Below are positions 24,412 to 32,954 of a stretch of 64,000 nt of DNA, one piece after another; position 1 is the first letter of the stretch, and each line of letters begins with the position of its first letter. A program made the translations under genes and the position numbers. This stretch comes from Acidobacteriota bacterium (GTDB lineage Bacteria; Acidobacteriota; UBA4820): contig JAKQCT010000001.1 of the NCBI GenBank assembly GCA_029559035.1, forward strand, positions 62,001 through 126,000, in the 5' to 3' direction. Under the pieces are notes generated by a model. The model saw only the letters and a list, made by a program, of their open reading frames with translations. It did not search any database and was not told where the DNA came from.

Positions 24412-24825
24412 CTATTCGATGGGCGGGGGGCGTTTCGGGTCGTCCGGCTCCCTTTTCTTCATGTATTTCGAGGGAAAGAGAAAGACGATGCCCAGAAGGC
24501 AGATGCCGACAGCCTTCAGCGAAAGCTCCCTGCAGCCGAAAAGAATGTACATCACGAGGGCGAAGATGGCGCCGGTCTCGGCTATGGCGAGCTTGACGAT
24601 GTAAAAGCCGAGCGATAAGTTCTTCCTGAGCTGATAGATGCTGCCTATCAGGTGGGGTAGGGCGGCGAAGCCCGCCGCGACGGTCAGGAAGGATATCTCG
24701 TCGATGGGAACGGGCTTTTCAGGCATCCCGAGGATGAAGATGACAAGGCCGTAAACGAGGACGCACCAGAGGAAGGCGAACCAGAGGATGAGGAAGATCC
24801 TGCCCTGGGGCAAGCCCCCGTTCAT
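24412..24825 (-). CDS. Small four-helix membrane protein
   Basis: 137 aa with four predicted membrane helices (LILWFAFLWCVLVYGLVIFIL, ISFLTVAAGFAALPHLIG, FYIVKLAIAETGAIFALVMYILFG, LKAVGICLLGIVFLF) and a charged, proline-rich C-terminus. Its start overlaps the rmuC stop by 4 nt, so it is coupled to rmuC. No family recognised. Confidence 0.7.
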   Translation of the reverse strand: MNGGLPQGRIFLILWFAFLWCVLVYGLVIFILGMPEKPVPIDEISFLTVAAGFAALPHLIGSIYQLRKNLSLGFYIVKLAIAETGAIFALVMYILFGCRELSLKAVGICLLGIVFLFPSKYMKKREPDDPKRPPPIE

Positions 24826-26177
24826 TTGTCCTCCCCCTTCCAGTCGGGCGCCGTAAGCGACCTCGGGATCTCGTCGACCTGCCCGAGCTCGGGAAGCTCC
24901 TTCGTGCTGAGGGATGCGATCTGCCTCCCCTGAGAGAGCACCCTCGACTCGAGGCTCCCGACCATCCTGTTGTACGACTCGACCGTCTTGTGGAGGTTCT
25001 TCTCCATTTCCTTCAGGTGTTCGGTGGCTGTGCAGAGCCTTTCGTAGAGCTCTTTTGACAGGCCTATGAACTTGGCCGCGTTGCGCTCGGCCATCTCCTG
25101 CCTCCAGCCGTAGGCGATCGCCTTAAGGAGGGCGATGAGGGTCAGCGGCGAGGCGGGGATGACCCGTGCCTTCACGGCGTCGTCGAGGAACTGCATGTCC
25201 TGTTCGAGGACGGAGGCGAAATAGGATTCTCCCGGAAGGAACATCACGACGAACTCTGGCGAGTCACCCAGCTTTTCCCAGTATTCCTTTTTCGATAGTT
25301 CTTTGAGCCTGTTCCTTACGTTGGCGCCATGCTCGGATAGGCGGGCCTTTTTCTCTTCCTCGCTTTCCGCTTCGAGCGCCCTGAGGAAAGCGTCCATCGA
25401 GGCCTTCGCGTCCACGACGATCTTCCTTCCGCCGGGCAGCTTGATGATCATGTCGGGCGTGTCCCTGTCGGCGGTGATCTGAACCTGCTCCTCGAAATCG
25501 ACGTAGGGGAGCATGTCCGCCATCTCGACGACCCGCCTGAGCTGCAGCTCGCCCCAGTTGCCCCGTGCCTTCGGGGACTTGAGCGCCTTCAAAAGGTCGG
25601 TCGTAGTGGTGTCCAGCTTCGCCTGTCCGCCCTTCACGTTGCCTATCTCGTTCATGAGGTCCGAGTAGGCGCGGATCCTCTCCTTCTCTATCTCCTTTAT
25701 GCCGTCGCTGATCTTTTCGAGGGATTCCTTGAGAGGCTTAACGAGGCCGCCGATGGCCTCCTCCTTCTTGTCGAGGACGCCTTTCGTGCTCTCCTGCAGT
25801 GTCTGGAGGTTGGCGATGGCTTCTTCGAGGAATTTCCTGCTGTTCTGGTGCAGGGCGTCGGCCGCGAGGGCGGTGAAGGTCTGGGCGAAGGTCTCTTTCG
25901 CCCGGTCGAGGAGCGCCTCCTTTTCCGCGTGGCCCTGCCTCTCCTTCTCAAGGGTGGCTTCGAGACGGCTCTTCTCCGAAAGGAGCGTCTTGACCGCCTC
26001 CTCGTCCCTTTCCCTCAGGGCCAGGGCGTCGTTCTTCTCACGGAGCAGCGCCGCCTCCCTGAGATCGCGCTCCTTTATCCTTTCGTTGAAAAGGCTTTTC
26101 TCCCTCCTGAGGAAGACGAACATGAGGACCAGCCCCAGGGCGAGGCCGGCGGCGAACAATGCGAGGTCAACGACCAT
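24822..26177 (-). CDS. rmuC: DNA recombination protein RmuC
   Basis: 451 aa. An N-terminal membrane segment (VDLALFAAGLALGLVLMFVFL), a long coiled coil (about 30-180), then the RmuC domain with KSPKARGNWGELQLRRVVEMADM, GGRKIVVDAKASMDAFLRAL and VVMFLPGESYFASVLEQD. RmuC is a PD-(D/E)xK-fold predicted nuclease that limits DNA inversions at short inverted repeats. It is the first gene of a coupled pair. Confidence 0.92.
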   Translation of the reverse strand: MVVDLALFAAGLALGLVLMFVFLRREKSLFNERIKERDLREAALLREKNDALALRERDEEAVKTLLSEKSRLEATLEKERQGHAEKEALLDRAKETFAQTFTALAADALHQNSRKFLEEAIANLQTLQESTKGVLDKKEEAIGGLVKPLKESLEKISDGIKEIEKERIRAYSDLMNEIGNVKGGQAKLDTTTTDLLKALKSPKARGNWGELQLRRVVEMADMLPYVDFEEQVQITADRDTPDMIIKLPGGRKIVVDAKASMDAFLRALEAESEEEKKARLSEHGANVRNRLKELSKKEYWEKLGDSPEFVVMFLPGESYFASVLEQDMQFLDDAVKARVIPASPLTLIALLKAIAYGWRQEMAERNAAKFIGLSKELYERLCTATEHLKEMEKNLHKTVESYNRMVGSLESRVLSQGRQIASLSTKELPELGQVDEIPRSLTAPDWKGEDK

Positions 26178-26249
26178 GAAACCCCTCCCGCCATAAAAGG
26201 CAGATAATAGGATACAGGAGAATTAGTTAAAAGTGAAAATGAGGATTGC

Positions 26250-26308
26250 GGTAGCCGCGCCCTTCACGGGCGCGCTCGCGGGCATAAAGCCCCCGCCTAC
26301 CCGTAGCC
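26250..26308 (+). repeat. 59-bp GC-rich foldback repeat, copy upstream of fic
   Basis: GGTAGCC, two hairpins (GCGCCC / GGGCGC, and a GCGGGC / GCCCCC-like pair around ATAAA) and CTACC. Paired with the copy at 27556-27614 in the same orientation; both are preceded by AAAGTGAA-type sequence. Confidence 0.85.
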
Positions 26309-26356
26309 GTGCGCCTTCAACGCTCTTATTCATTCTGCCGGTATAACCGATACAAT

Positions 26357-26379
26357 TAGGTAATGGAATAGGTAATATG
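26357..26379 (+). repeat. 23-bp direct repeat upstream of fic
   Basis: TAGGTAATGGAATAGG... (23 bases) is repeated exactly at 27480-27502 after the gene. It contains two GGTAAT half-motifs and is itself flanked by GATACAATT on both sides, so it may be an operator as well as a recombination footprint. Confidence 0.85.
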
Positions 26380-26411
26380 ATACAATTGCGTCGGGGAAAG
26401 AAGGTGACGCG

Positions 26412-27464
26412 ATGATGACCCTGAAGATGCTTGATACCAAACTGGATTCGATCCCGGTTTCCACCGCATGGAATCTCTCGTGGCTTGCAGAAGCCAAGGG
26501 CAGACAGGAGCTTTATTCGAACCGGTCTCCCCAAAAGCTGAAAACTCTGAAGGAGCACGCGCTCATTCAGAGCGCCGTTTCATCGAACAGGATAGAAGGA
26601 GTGGAAGTAAAAAAGGCGAGAGTCGGAACGGTCATATTCGGCAGAAAGCTTCTGAACGATCGCGACGAGGAGGAAGTCAGAGGATATCGGGACGCGCTCG
26701 GCCTCATCCATGAAAAGGGCTGTAAATTGGGAGTCACCGAAAAAACCATCCTGGTTCTTCACAAGCTCGCGAGGGGGAAGGTGTGGGATGCGGGCAGCTA
26801 TAAAAAGGAAGAGAGCGACATCATAGAGAAGTACAAGGACGGCAGGAGCAGAGTACGGTTTCGGACGGTTCAGGCGGCTCAAACCCCTTTATTCATGAAA
26901 AAACTTGTTGCGGATTACCAAAAAGTTTTGAATGAACAGAGAATCCCGCCTCTGATCCTCGCCATCGCCTTCAATCTTGATTTCTTATGCATCCACCCCT
27001 TTCGCGACGGGAATGGAAGAGTATCCCGGCTTCTTCTCCTCCTTGAAATCTACCGCTGCGGGTTGGAGGTCGGGAGATATGTGAGCATCGAGCGTCTGAT
27101 AGAGCAGAACAAGGAGCGCTATTACGAAACCCTTGAAGAAAGCTCGAAAGGATGGCACGAGGGGAGGCACGATCCGTGGCCTTACATCAATTATGTCCTG
27201 TTCATACTAAAAGAAGCCTACAGGGATTTCGAGCGGAAGCTTCAGAGCACCGCCGTCCAAAAGGGGGAAAAGAGCTCCCTGATCTTCAATGCCGTTCAGA
27301 ACATGAATGAACCTTTCAAGATCTCGATGATAAAAGAGGAAGTGCCCGGAGCAAGCCTTGAGCTTATAAGAAAGGTCCTGAAAAACCTGCAAGCCGAGGG
27401 ACGGGTGAAATGCCTCGGGCGCGGCCCCAACGCCCAGTGGAAGAGACTCAAGCCCGTCAAATAG
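26412..27464 (+). CDS. Fic/DOC-family protein (AMP-transferase) with built-in inhibitory helix
   Basis: 350 aa (ATG ATG start). The Fic motif HPFRDGNGRVSR is near residues 196-207. S58NRIE62G63 in the N-terminal helix fits the class II inhibitory motif (S/T)xxxE(G/N), which blocks ATP until released. A C-terminal winged-helix (about 285-345: ISMIKEEVPGASLELIRKVLKNLQAEGRVK) would bind DNA. Such proteins modify partner proteins with AMP and often control their own promoter. It stands alone, between matching direct repeats, suggesting it came in as a cassette. Confidence 0.9.
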   Translation: MMTLKMLDTKLDSIPVSTAWNLSWLAEAKGRQELYSNRSPQKLKTLKEHALIQSAVSSNRIEGVEVKKARVGTVIFGRKLLNDRDEEEVRGYRDALGLIHEKGCKLGVTEKTILVLHKLARGKVWDAGSYKKEESDIIEKYKDGRSRVRFRTVQAAQTPLFMKKLVADYQKVLNEQRIPPLILAIAFNLDFLCIHPFRDGNGRVSRLLLLLEIYRCGLEVGRYVSIERLIEQNKERYYETLEESSKGWHEGRHDPWPYINYVLFILKEAYRDFERKLQSTAVQKGEKSSLIFNAVQNMNEPFKISMIKEEVPGASLELIRKVLKNLQAEGRVKCLGRGPNAQWKRLKPVK

Positions 27465-27479
27465 ATAATACCCATTATA

Positions 27480-27502
27480 TAGGTAATGGAATAGGTAATA
27501 TG
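27480..27502 (+). repeat. 23-bp direct repeat downstream of fic
   Basis: Exact copy of 26357-26379, 15 bases past the fic stop. Confidence 0.85.
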
Positions 27503-27555
27503 GCAAGCCTCGGCAGGTTTCGTTTAAATCGAAAATTGAAAAGTGAAGGTTGGAT

Positions 27556-27614
27556 GGTAGCCGCGCCCTTCACGGGCGCGCCCGCGGGCATAAAGCCCGC
27601 GCCTACCCGTAGCC
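27556..27614 (+). repeat. 59-bp GC-rich foldback repeat, copy downstream of fic
   Basis: Direct-orientation copy of 26250-26308 with about four differences. GGTAG and CTACC ends pair around two hairpins (GCGCCC / GGGCGC and GCGGGC / GCCCGC). Confidence 0.85.
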
Positions 27615-27730
27615 TTCCGCTTTCAGCCTGTCTGGTGGGTCGGTCTTTGCGAAGAGCTCATCGAAGCGTTATCCCTTCTGCGGCAATCTACCCTATCCCG
27701 GTAATTCAAGAGTAAAACCGGAGCACGGCA

Positions 27731-27759
27731 CAATATGCAAATATGCAAGCCTGACCCCG
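27731..27759 (+). repeat. 29-bp inverted repeat, left end
   Basis: CAATATGCAAATATGCAAGC... (29 bases) is the exact reverse complement of 32774-32802. The two ends bound about 5 kb of AT-rich DNA with two genes. Confidence 0.9.
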
Positions 27760-28126
27760 GTCATGGTCACTTTGAAGAAGAATAGGTTATGAACCTTAAT
27801 AAGATCATCTCAATTTGATTGTCTGTGAAGGAGAATTCAATTCAACAGTTCATCTCTATTGACATGTAAAACAATTTCAAATAAAATCTTAGTCTATAAG
27901 AGTAAGTATATGTGAAAGCTCTTAGAATGGTGGATAAAATTAATGAGATGCTTACTTGTTTCAGTTTTTTAAGCGGACTTTTTAGATGGAATCCGCACTA
28001 AATGATGATTCTGATTCATTTATCTGGTATTTTAAAAGAAAACCATGAAAGATGTGGATCTGGCTGCCAATATTTTCCGTTGGTTGAACAATCTGATAAA
28101 GGATTAATCAAAAAGGAGGGTGTGAA

Positions 28127-30472
28127 ATGAGGGCAAAATCATTGTTTTTCATTTTTATTGTGTTGGTCTGTATGTTGCTGACCACAGTCCTGTTTGCTCA
28201 GTCAACTCCCGAAGAGATGCAAGTGATAATTGACAACCAAGGATTAAGCTGGAAAGCTGAATGGACACCCTACTCCAATTTATCAGCCGAGGAATTGCAG
28301 GGGCTTTTAGGAACCTCTGATACACCAAGTAACTTTGTTCACGAACCTACAATAATACCTCCGCCAATAACGCCACTTCCAAGTAGTTTTGATTGGAGGA
28401 ATAAAGTGGGGCATAATTATGTCACGGGAATAAGGAATCAAAAAAAGGATTATAACGGAAATTTAGTAAACTGCGGATCCTGTTATGCACATGCAACAAC
28501 CGCAGCCCTTGAATCCCATATGTTAATCCAGATGGAAAAACCAGATGCAAACCTTGATCTGTCAGAACAAATGATGGTAGGAAATTGTTCAAACCAACAT
28601 CCCGGTGATTGTGCAAATGGTGGCTACATTTCCGCGGCTACTGCATTTCTCGCAAACCCGGGAATTTCTGAAGAATGGTGCGATCCATATAGGGGAACGA
28701 GTGAAGGTTGCGCGAATGCTTGTCCTGATTGGACTTCTCATAGATATTATCTTACTGGTTCAAGCATGGTAGCCTTTAGTAAAGATCAGATAAAAAACGC
28801 CATATATACCTATGGACCTGTTGTGGCAGATATGAGTGTTACAAATGATTTTGCACAGTATTATGGTTTATACAGCGGAGTTTATGAATCTCCCAGTTGC
28901 TGTATTTACGGCAGTTGTACCTCATGTTTGGGAGACCTTCCGATTTGCTCTCAGGATGGTTGTGGTTCTGTAACGAGAAGTTGCGTGGCATACCATTCTA
29001 TTTTGATCGTCGGTTGGCAGGATGATCCCAGTATTGCGTCGTGGGGAGGTGGCTATTTTATTGGAAAAAACAGCTGGGGAGAGAGCTGGGGTGTAAATGG
29101 TTTTTTCAAGATAGCTTATTCTCAAATGAACAATTGTATAAAGTTCGGAAGGAATGCCTTTGTATACACCTCTTCTTCAACATCACAGCCGGTTTATTCC
29201 ATCGAAGGTCAAGTCAATGGTTATTATGGACCGAATTGTTGCATTAATGCCTCAATCACAGTATTTAATCAGGAAAATGCCGTGGTCCAACAAACCGCCT
29301 GCAGCAGGAAGCCGGGTACCTCTTCTTATTACCGCATGTTATTGCCAGGTGGATCTTACACTTTGACAGCAACAGAGCCGAGTCCTTCAGAGGGTTATAC
29401 ATTTAACCAGCCGACGACAACTGTTAATCTCGCGGGATCTAACCTAACGGGAATCAATTTTATTGCTTACGGCAAATATTCCATATCTGGCAATACTACT
29501 TTCAATAGTACCCCGTTGGCTAATGTTACAATAAAAATTACAGGAACCGCGCTACCAACAAATGGATACACTACAACAAGCAATTACAATGGACTTTATA
29601 GCATGCCATTTCTTTTACCTGGAACATACACTATAACACCGACATTAAACGGATATGTATTTTCTGCTGCAACTGTTAATATTTCGAACGCGAGTCAAAC
29701 AATGGATTTTTCTGCCACTCAAGAAACTTATAGCGTATCTGGCACGATAACAAAATGTGGAAATCCAGATCCTTCTGTTCAAGTTAAATCTATTGATGCA
29801 AATGGAGGAATGACATATGCATACACCAATATTTCAGGTAATTATACGATCAGTGGTCTTATCAATGGCACTTATACGATAAAAGCAAACAAGTCCTTAA
29901 TGACAAAATTCTCGCCAACATCCCAGAGCGCAACTATTAACGGCCACAATATTACAGGAATTAACTTCCAAGAGGTGGCGCTATGTAGAATATGTTCACA
30001 AAGCTATTTTGATGGCTTAAAAACATGCGACCTAAGAGATGAGGATGACACCTGTTTCCGTTCCAATCTTGATAGCTACACGGCATGTATCATCAATCAA
30101 ACTATTAATAGTAGTTCTCCTCTTTATGGACAGCTTCTTCTGGCAACAACCGCTAGTAGAGCTAAGGGGCAACCTGTTAATGAGGAGCATACATTTCATG
30201 TTGCTTCTGAAGGGGACTATTATGTCAATATTGTAAACGGCGACGGTGAAAATTCAAACACCCTTGTTTCGTCAGCAACTATTGACATTTCAGATATTGG
30301 TCAAATTATTCGCCCCAATGAGTTTAACAAAAATGTTGCTTTAATATCAAAGCCAGTTCATTTAATGGAGGGCGAATATGTGCTTACCTCTAATGTTAGA
30401 AGCCAACCTGGTTCTTACATTACAATTATCCTTTCAAGTTTCGATCTGTCATCGGGCGGGGAATTGCCATAA
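28127..30472 (+). CDS. Secreted papain-like (C1) cysteine protease with carboxypeptidase-regulatory-like domains
   Basis: 781 aa, GGAGG upstream. Signal peptide at 1-25 (KSLFFIFIVLVCMLLTTVLFAQ). The C1 domain spans about 85-345: SFDWRNKVGHNYVTGIRNQ, catalytic C119 in NCGSCYAHATTAALES, His in AYHSILIVGW and NSWGESWGVNGFFKIAY. An atypical Tyr follows the Cys where papain has Trp. Three beta-sandwich repeats follow (YSIEGQVNG, YSISGNTTFNSTPLANVTIKI, YSVSGTITKCG...), then a C-terminal domain of about 150 residues. Codon use is AT-rich compared with the chromosome around it. It probably degrades external protein. Confidence 0.88.
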   Translation: MRAKSLFFIFIVLVCMLLTTVLFAQSTPEEMQVIIDNQGLSWKAEWTPYSNLSAEELQGLLGTSDTPSNFVHEPTIIPPPITPLPSSFDWRNKVGHNYVTGIRNQKKDYNGNLVNCGSCYAHATTAALESHMLIQMEKPDANLDLSEQMMVGNCSNQHPGDCANGGYISAATAFLANPGISEEWCDPYRGTSEGCANACPDWTSHRYYLTGSSMVAFSKDQIKNAIYTYGPVVADMSVTNDFAQYYGLYSGVYESPSCCIYGSCTSCLGDLPICSQDGCGSVTRSCVAYHSILIVGWQDDPSIASWGGGYFIGKNSWGESWGVNGFFKIAYSQMNNCIKFGRNAFVYTSSSTSQPVYSIEGQVNGYYGPNCCINASITVFNQENAVVQQTACSRKPGTSSYYRMLLPGGSYTLTATEPSPSEGYTFNQPTTTVNLAGSNLTGINFIAYGKYSISGNTTFNSTPLANVTIKITGTALPTNGYTTTSNYNGLYSMPFLLPGTYTITPTLNGYVFSAATVNISNASQTMDFSATQETYSVSGTITKCGNPDPSVQVKSIDANGGMTYAYTNISGNYTISGLINGTYTIKANKSLMTKFSPTSQSATINGHNITGINFQEVALCRICSQSYFDGLKTCDLRDEDDTCFRSNLDSYTACIINQTINSSSPLYGQLLLATTASRAKGQPVNEEHTFHVASEGDYYVNIVNGDGENSNTLVSSATIDISDIGQIIRPNEFNKNVALISKPVHLMEGEYVLTSNVRSQPGSYITIILSSFDLSSGGELP

Positions 30473-30496
30473 AAGTGATAGTATAGAAATGCCAAA

Positions 30497-30523
30497 GGCG
30501 GGAAGCACAAAAAGCTTCCCGCC
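30497..30523 (+). other. Intergenic hairpin between the two island genes
   Basis: A perfect 10-bp stem (GGCGGGAAGC / GCTTCCCGCC) with loop ACAAAAA and no T run. Like the hairpins at 405 and 2424, it sits just before the next ribosome binding site. Confidence 0.65.
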
Positions 30524-30544
30524 ACTGTGGTAAAGGAACATGGC

Positions 30545-32737
30545 ATGAATAAAGTTAAGGATCTACAGAAACTTGTTCACCGTCATATAGTGTTATTAAT
30601 GTTAGTAAATATAATATCTCTTGGAATTTATTCAGGAGATAATAGGTGGACCCTCATCGGTCCGAACGGAGGTGATATTTCCCAAATTGTGGTAAATGGT
30701 TCTTCGCCAGAAATTATCTATGCTCTGGCAAGGCAAAATTATTTTGTGCCAGACAGCAGAATATATAAGAGTGTCGATTCCGGAAATAGCTACCAGGATA
30801 TAACCTTTCAATTAATTCCCCTTTTCAACGATCAAGATGTCTATATTTTTCAGATTGACAATTCTGCAACAAATCCGAATATTCTATATGTCGCAACGAG
30901 TATCGGGATTTTTAAAACGGAGGATGGTGGTGACAGCTATATTTCTTGTGACCTTCGCGATATGTGCATTACATGTCTGACAATAGATCCGCAAAATATT
31001 AATGTAATATTTGCAGGGACGAAAGAAAATGGTTTGTTCAAGAGCAGTGACGGAGGAAATATCTGGACCTCAGTTAATCATGGAATCAATTCAACCCAGA
31101 TTAACTGTATAACAGTTGATCCGATCAATAATAAAAAAATATATGCTTGTACAGCTCCAGCAACAATATATGAAAGTATCGATGGTGGCATGACATGGAT
31201 CGAATTATCTAGCATTATAAACCCTTCCAGGCTAGTTATCAATCCAATAGAAACTAATATCCTATATATACTTGCGGGGGAATATGGACTTTCTCCATAT
31301 AAAAGCATAGATGGCGGCTTGACATGGTCTTATATAGAAGTAGGTTGGCCTTTCGTATCGACCTTAATTGTGAGTTCGGATGCCCCTGCACGAATATATG
31401 CCGGTACACCAAATGGAATCTGTACAAGTATTGATAGTGGTAATCATTGGGAATGTAAGGGTGATATGTTCCCAAACAATAGAGATGTTGCTTCTTTCGC
31501 GCTTGACCCACATAACACATCCGTTTTGTATGCGGGAACATCTGGTGGCGGCATTTTCAAAAGCGCGGATGGGGGGGACAGTTGGGTTAAATCCGATAAA
31601 GGGTTAGAAGCTTCATTTACGTGGAAGGTTGCGCTTGATCCGAGCAATGACCACATAATATATGCCGGAACAAACGGGGGCGGCTTATATAAAAGTGAAA
31701 ACAACGGGCTAGATTGGCAAATGAAGAATCAAGCAGATGCAGGGGTGGCTGTCTGGAATATATTCGATATGGCCTTTGATCCCACCAATCCTTCTACAAT
31801 GTATATCGGATCGGGATGCTGCAAAGGTATGTTTAAAACTGAGGATTCCGGCAATACTTGGCAAGAATTGGGCACTTTCTCATTTGTAGAGACTCTCGCG
31901 ATTGATCCATTAAACTCTTCCACCTTATATGCGAATGGAAGTAAGAGCCTGGATGGCGGAAACACATGGTTTTCCTCATGCCCCGAAACAATTGGAAAAA
32001 TCAATAAAATAGCAATAGATCCGACCCGGCCATCAAATATATACTTAATAACATCAAATTCTGAGATATTTAGAAGCAATGACGGAGGTCTTAGCTGGGC
32101 AAGGAAGGATATTCCTATTCCTAATTCGGCAAAAGATAACTATCACTGCACAGTGGCTCTAGATTCACAAACGCCGGATACAATATACGCGGGACTTAAA
32201 GGGATCTACCAGAGTGAAGACGGCGGGAATACATGGGTATGCAAAGGGCTTGAGGAGGATTGCATCTTGGAAATTCTGGTAGATCCGGGAAATCCTGATG
32301 TCGTATTTGCAGGATCATTGCGCAATGGAGTTTATAGAAGTAACAATAGAGGCGATACATGGGAAAGCTTTTCCGATGGGATGAATTCATCCACTGTCCT
32401 CTCTCTCGCAATTATCCAGCAACCTACTTGGACTATCTATGCAGGAACAACTATAGGGATATTCTCTTATGCCGAAAACCATCCCGTAATCAATTCAATC
32501 CGGAAGCTTTCCAATCCTTTTCGTTTGAAGATTATCGGCGGCAATATTAATCCCGATGTCAAGGTATATATCGGCACATCTCAAATACAGTGGACGAATA
32601 TTAAGTACAAAAGCCCCAATGAAATAGTGCTCAAAGGTGGAGTAACGCTAAAGAATCTTATCCCCAAAGGTGTTCCCGTCGAAATTAAGGTCGTCAATGG
32701 AGACGGTGGAAGTGCAACATATATCTATACAAGATAA
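30545..32737 (+). CDS. Secreted Asp-box (BNR/sortilin-like) propeller with C-terminal FTR-type domain
   Basis: I start at ATG 30545, with AAAGGA upstream, not GTG 30527; 730 aa. The N-terminus is hydrophobic (VLLMLVNIISLGIYSG). About 13 Asp-box motifs (IYKSVDSGNSY, LFKSSDGGNIW, IYESIDGGMTW, MFKTEDSGNTW, IYQSEDGGNTW, VYRSNNRGDTW) predict one or two beta-propellers as in sortilin, sialidases and Ycf48. The C-terminal 85 residues (IRKLSNPFRLKIIGGNI...LIPKGVPVEIKVVNGDGG...YIYTR) match the domain on the 448, 2466 and 4064 proteins. It is AT-rich and lies in the inverted-repeat-bounded segment. Confidence 0.85.
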   Translation: MNKVKDLQKLVHRHIVLLMLVNIISLGIYSGDNRWTLIGPNGGDISQIVVNGSSPEIIYALARQNYFVPDSRIYKSVDSGNSYQDITFQLIPLFNDQDVYIFQIDNSATNPNILYVATSIGIFKTEDGGDSYISCDLRDMCITCLTIDPQNINVIFAGTKENGLFKSSDGGNIWTSVNHGINSTQINCITVDPINNKKIYACTAPATIYESIDGGMTWIELSSIINPSRLVINPIETNILYILAGEYGLSPYKSIDGGLTWSYIEVGWPFVSTLIVSSDAPARIYAGTPNGICTSIDSGNHWECKGDMFPNNRDVASFALDPHNTSVLYAGTSGGGIFKSADGGDSWVKSDKGLEASFTWKVALDPSNDHIIYAGTNGGGLYKSENNGLDWQMKNQADAGVAVWNIFDMAFDPTNPSTMYIGSGCCKGMFKTEDSGNTWQELGTFSFVETLAIDPLNSSTLYANGSKSLDGGNTWFSSCPETIGKINKIAIDPTRPSNIYLITSNSEIFRSNDGGLSWARKDIPIPNSAKDNYHCTVALDSQTPDTIYAGLKGIYQSEDGGNTWVCKGLEEDCILEILVDPGNPDVVFAGSLRNGVYRSNNRGDTWESFSDGMNSSTVLSLAIIQQPTWTIYAGTTIGIFSYAENHPVINSIRKLSNPFRLKIIGGNINPDVKVYIGTSQIQWTNIKYKSPNEIVLKGGVTLKNLIPKGVPVEIKVVNGDGGSATYIYTR

Positions 32738-32773
32738 AAAATAGATTCCAAGGGCTCCATCCCCAATTATGCG

Positions 32774-32802
32774 CGGGGTCAGGCTTGCATATTTGCATAT
32801 TG
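32774..32802 (-). repeat. 29-bp inverted repeat, right end
   Basis: Exact reverse complement of 27731-27759. The next 150 bases before the AbiEii gene hold no gene. Confidence 0.9.
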
Positions 32803-32954
32803 AACGGTGCTCTTACTTTAATCTTGAATTCCCGGGATATTGTAGATTACTTCGCTTGTCTCGGCTCCGAGGACGCTCTCGTAATGACCGGCTTTTATTG
32901 GCTCGGAGGAGGGACGCTTCAAAGGCCGGTTCGCGATGATGACCCTTCGCGGCT

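Larger units (their letters stand above)
27503..28126. other. Gene-free stretch between fic and the AT-rich island
   Basis: It holds the second foldback repeat (27556-27614), an AAAATTGAAAAGTGAAGG heptad-type segment before it, the left inverted repeat (27731-27759) and then about 360 bases of AT-rich DNA. The latter should carry the promoter of the protease gene at 28127. I see no gene. Confidence 0.6.

Noticed and set aside
27410-27715. 101-aa ORF after fic
   Set aside because: Translates the foldback repeat; a common kind of spurious ORF.
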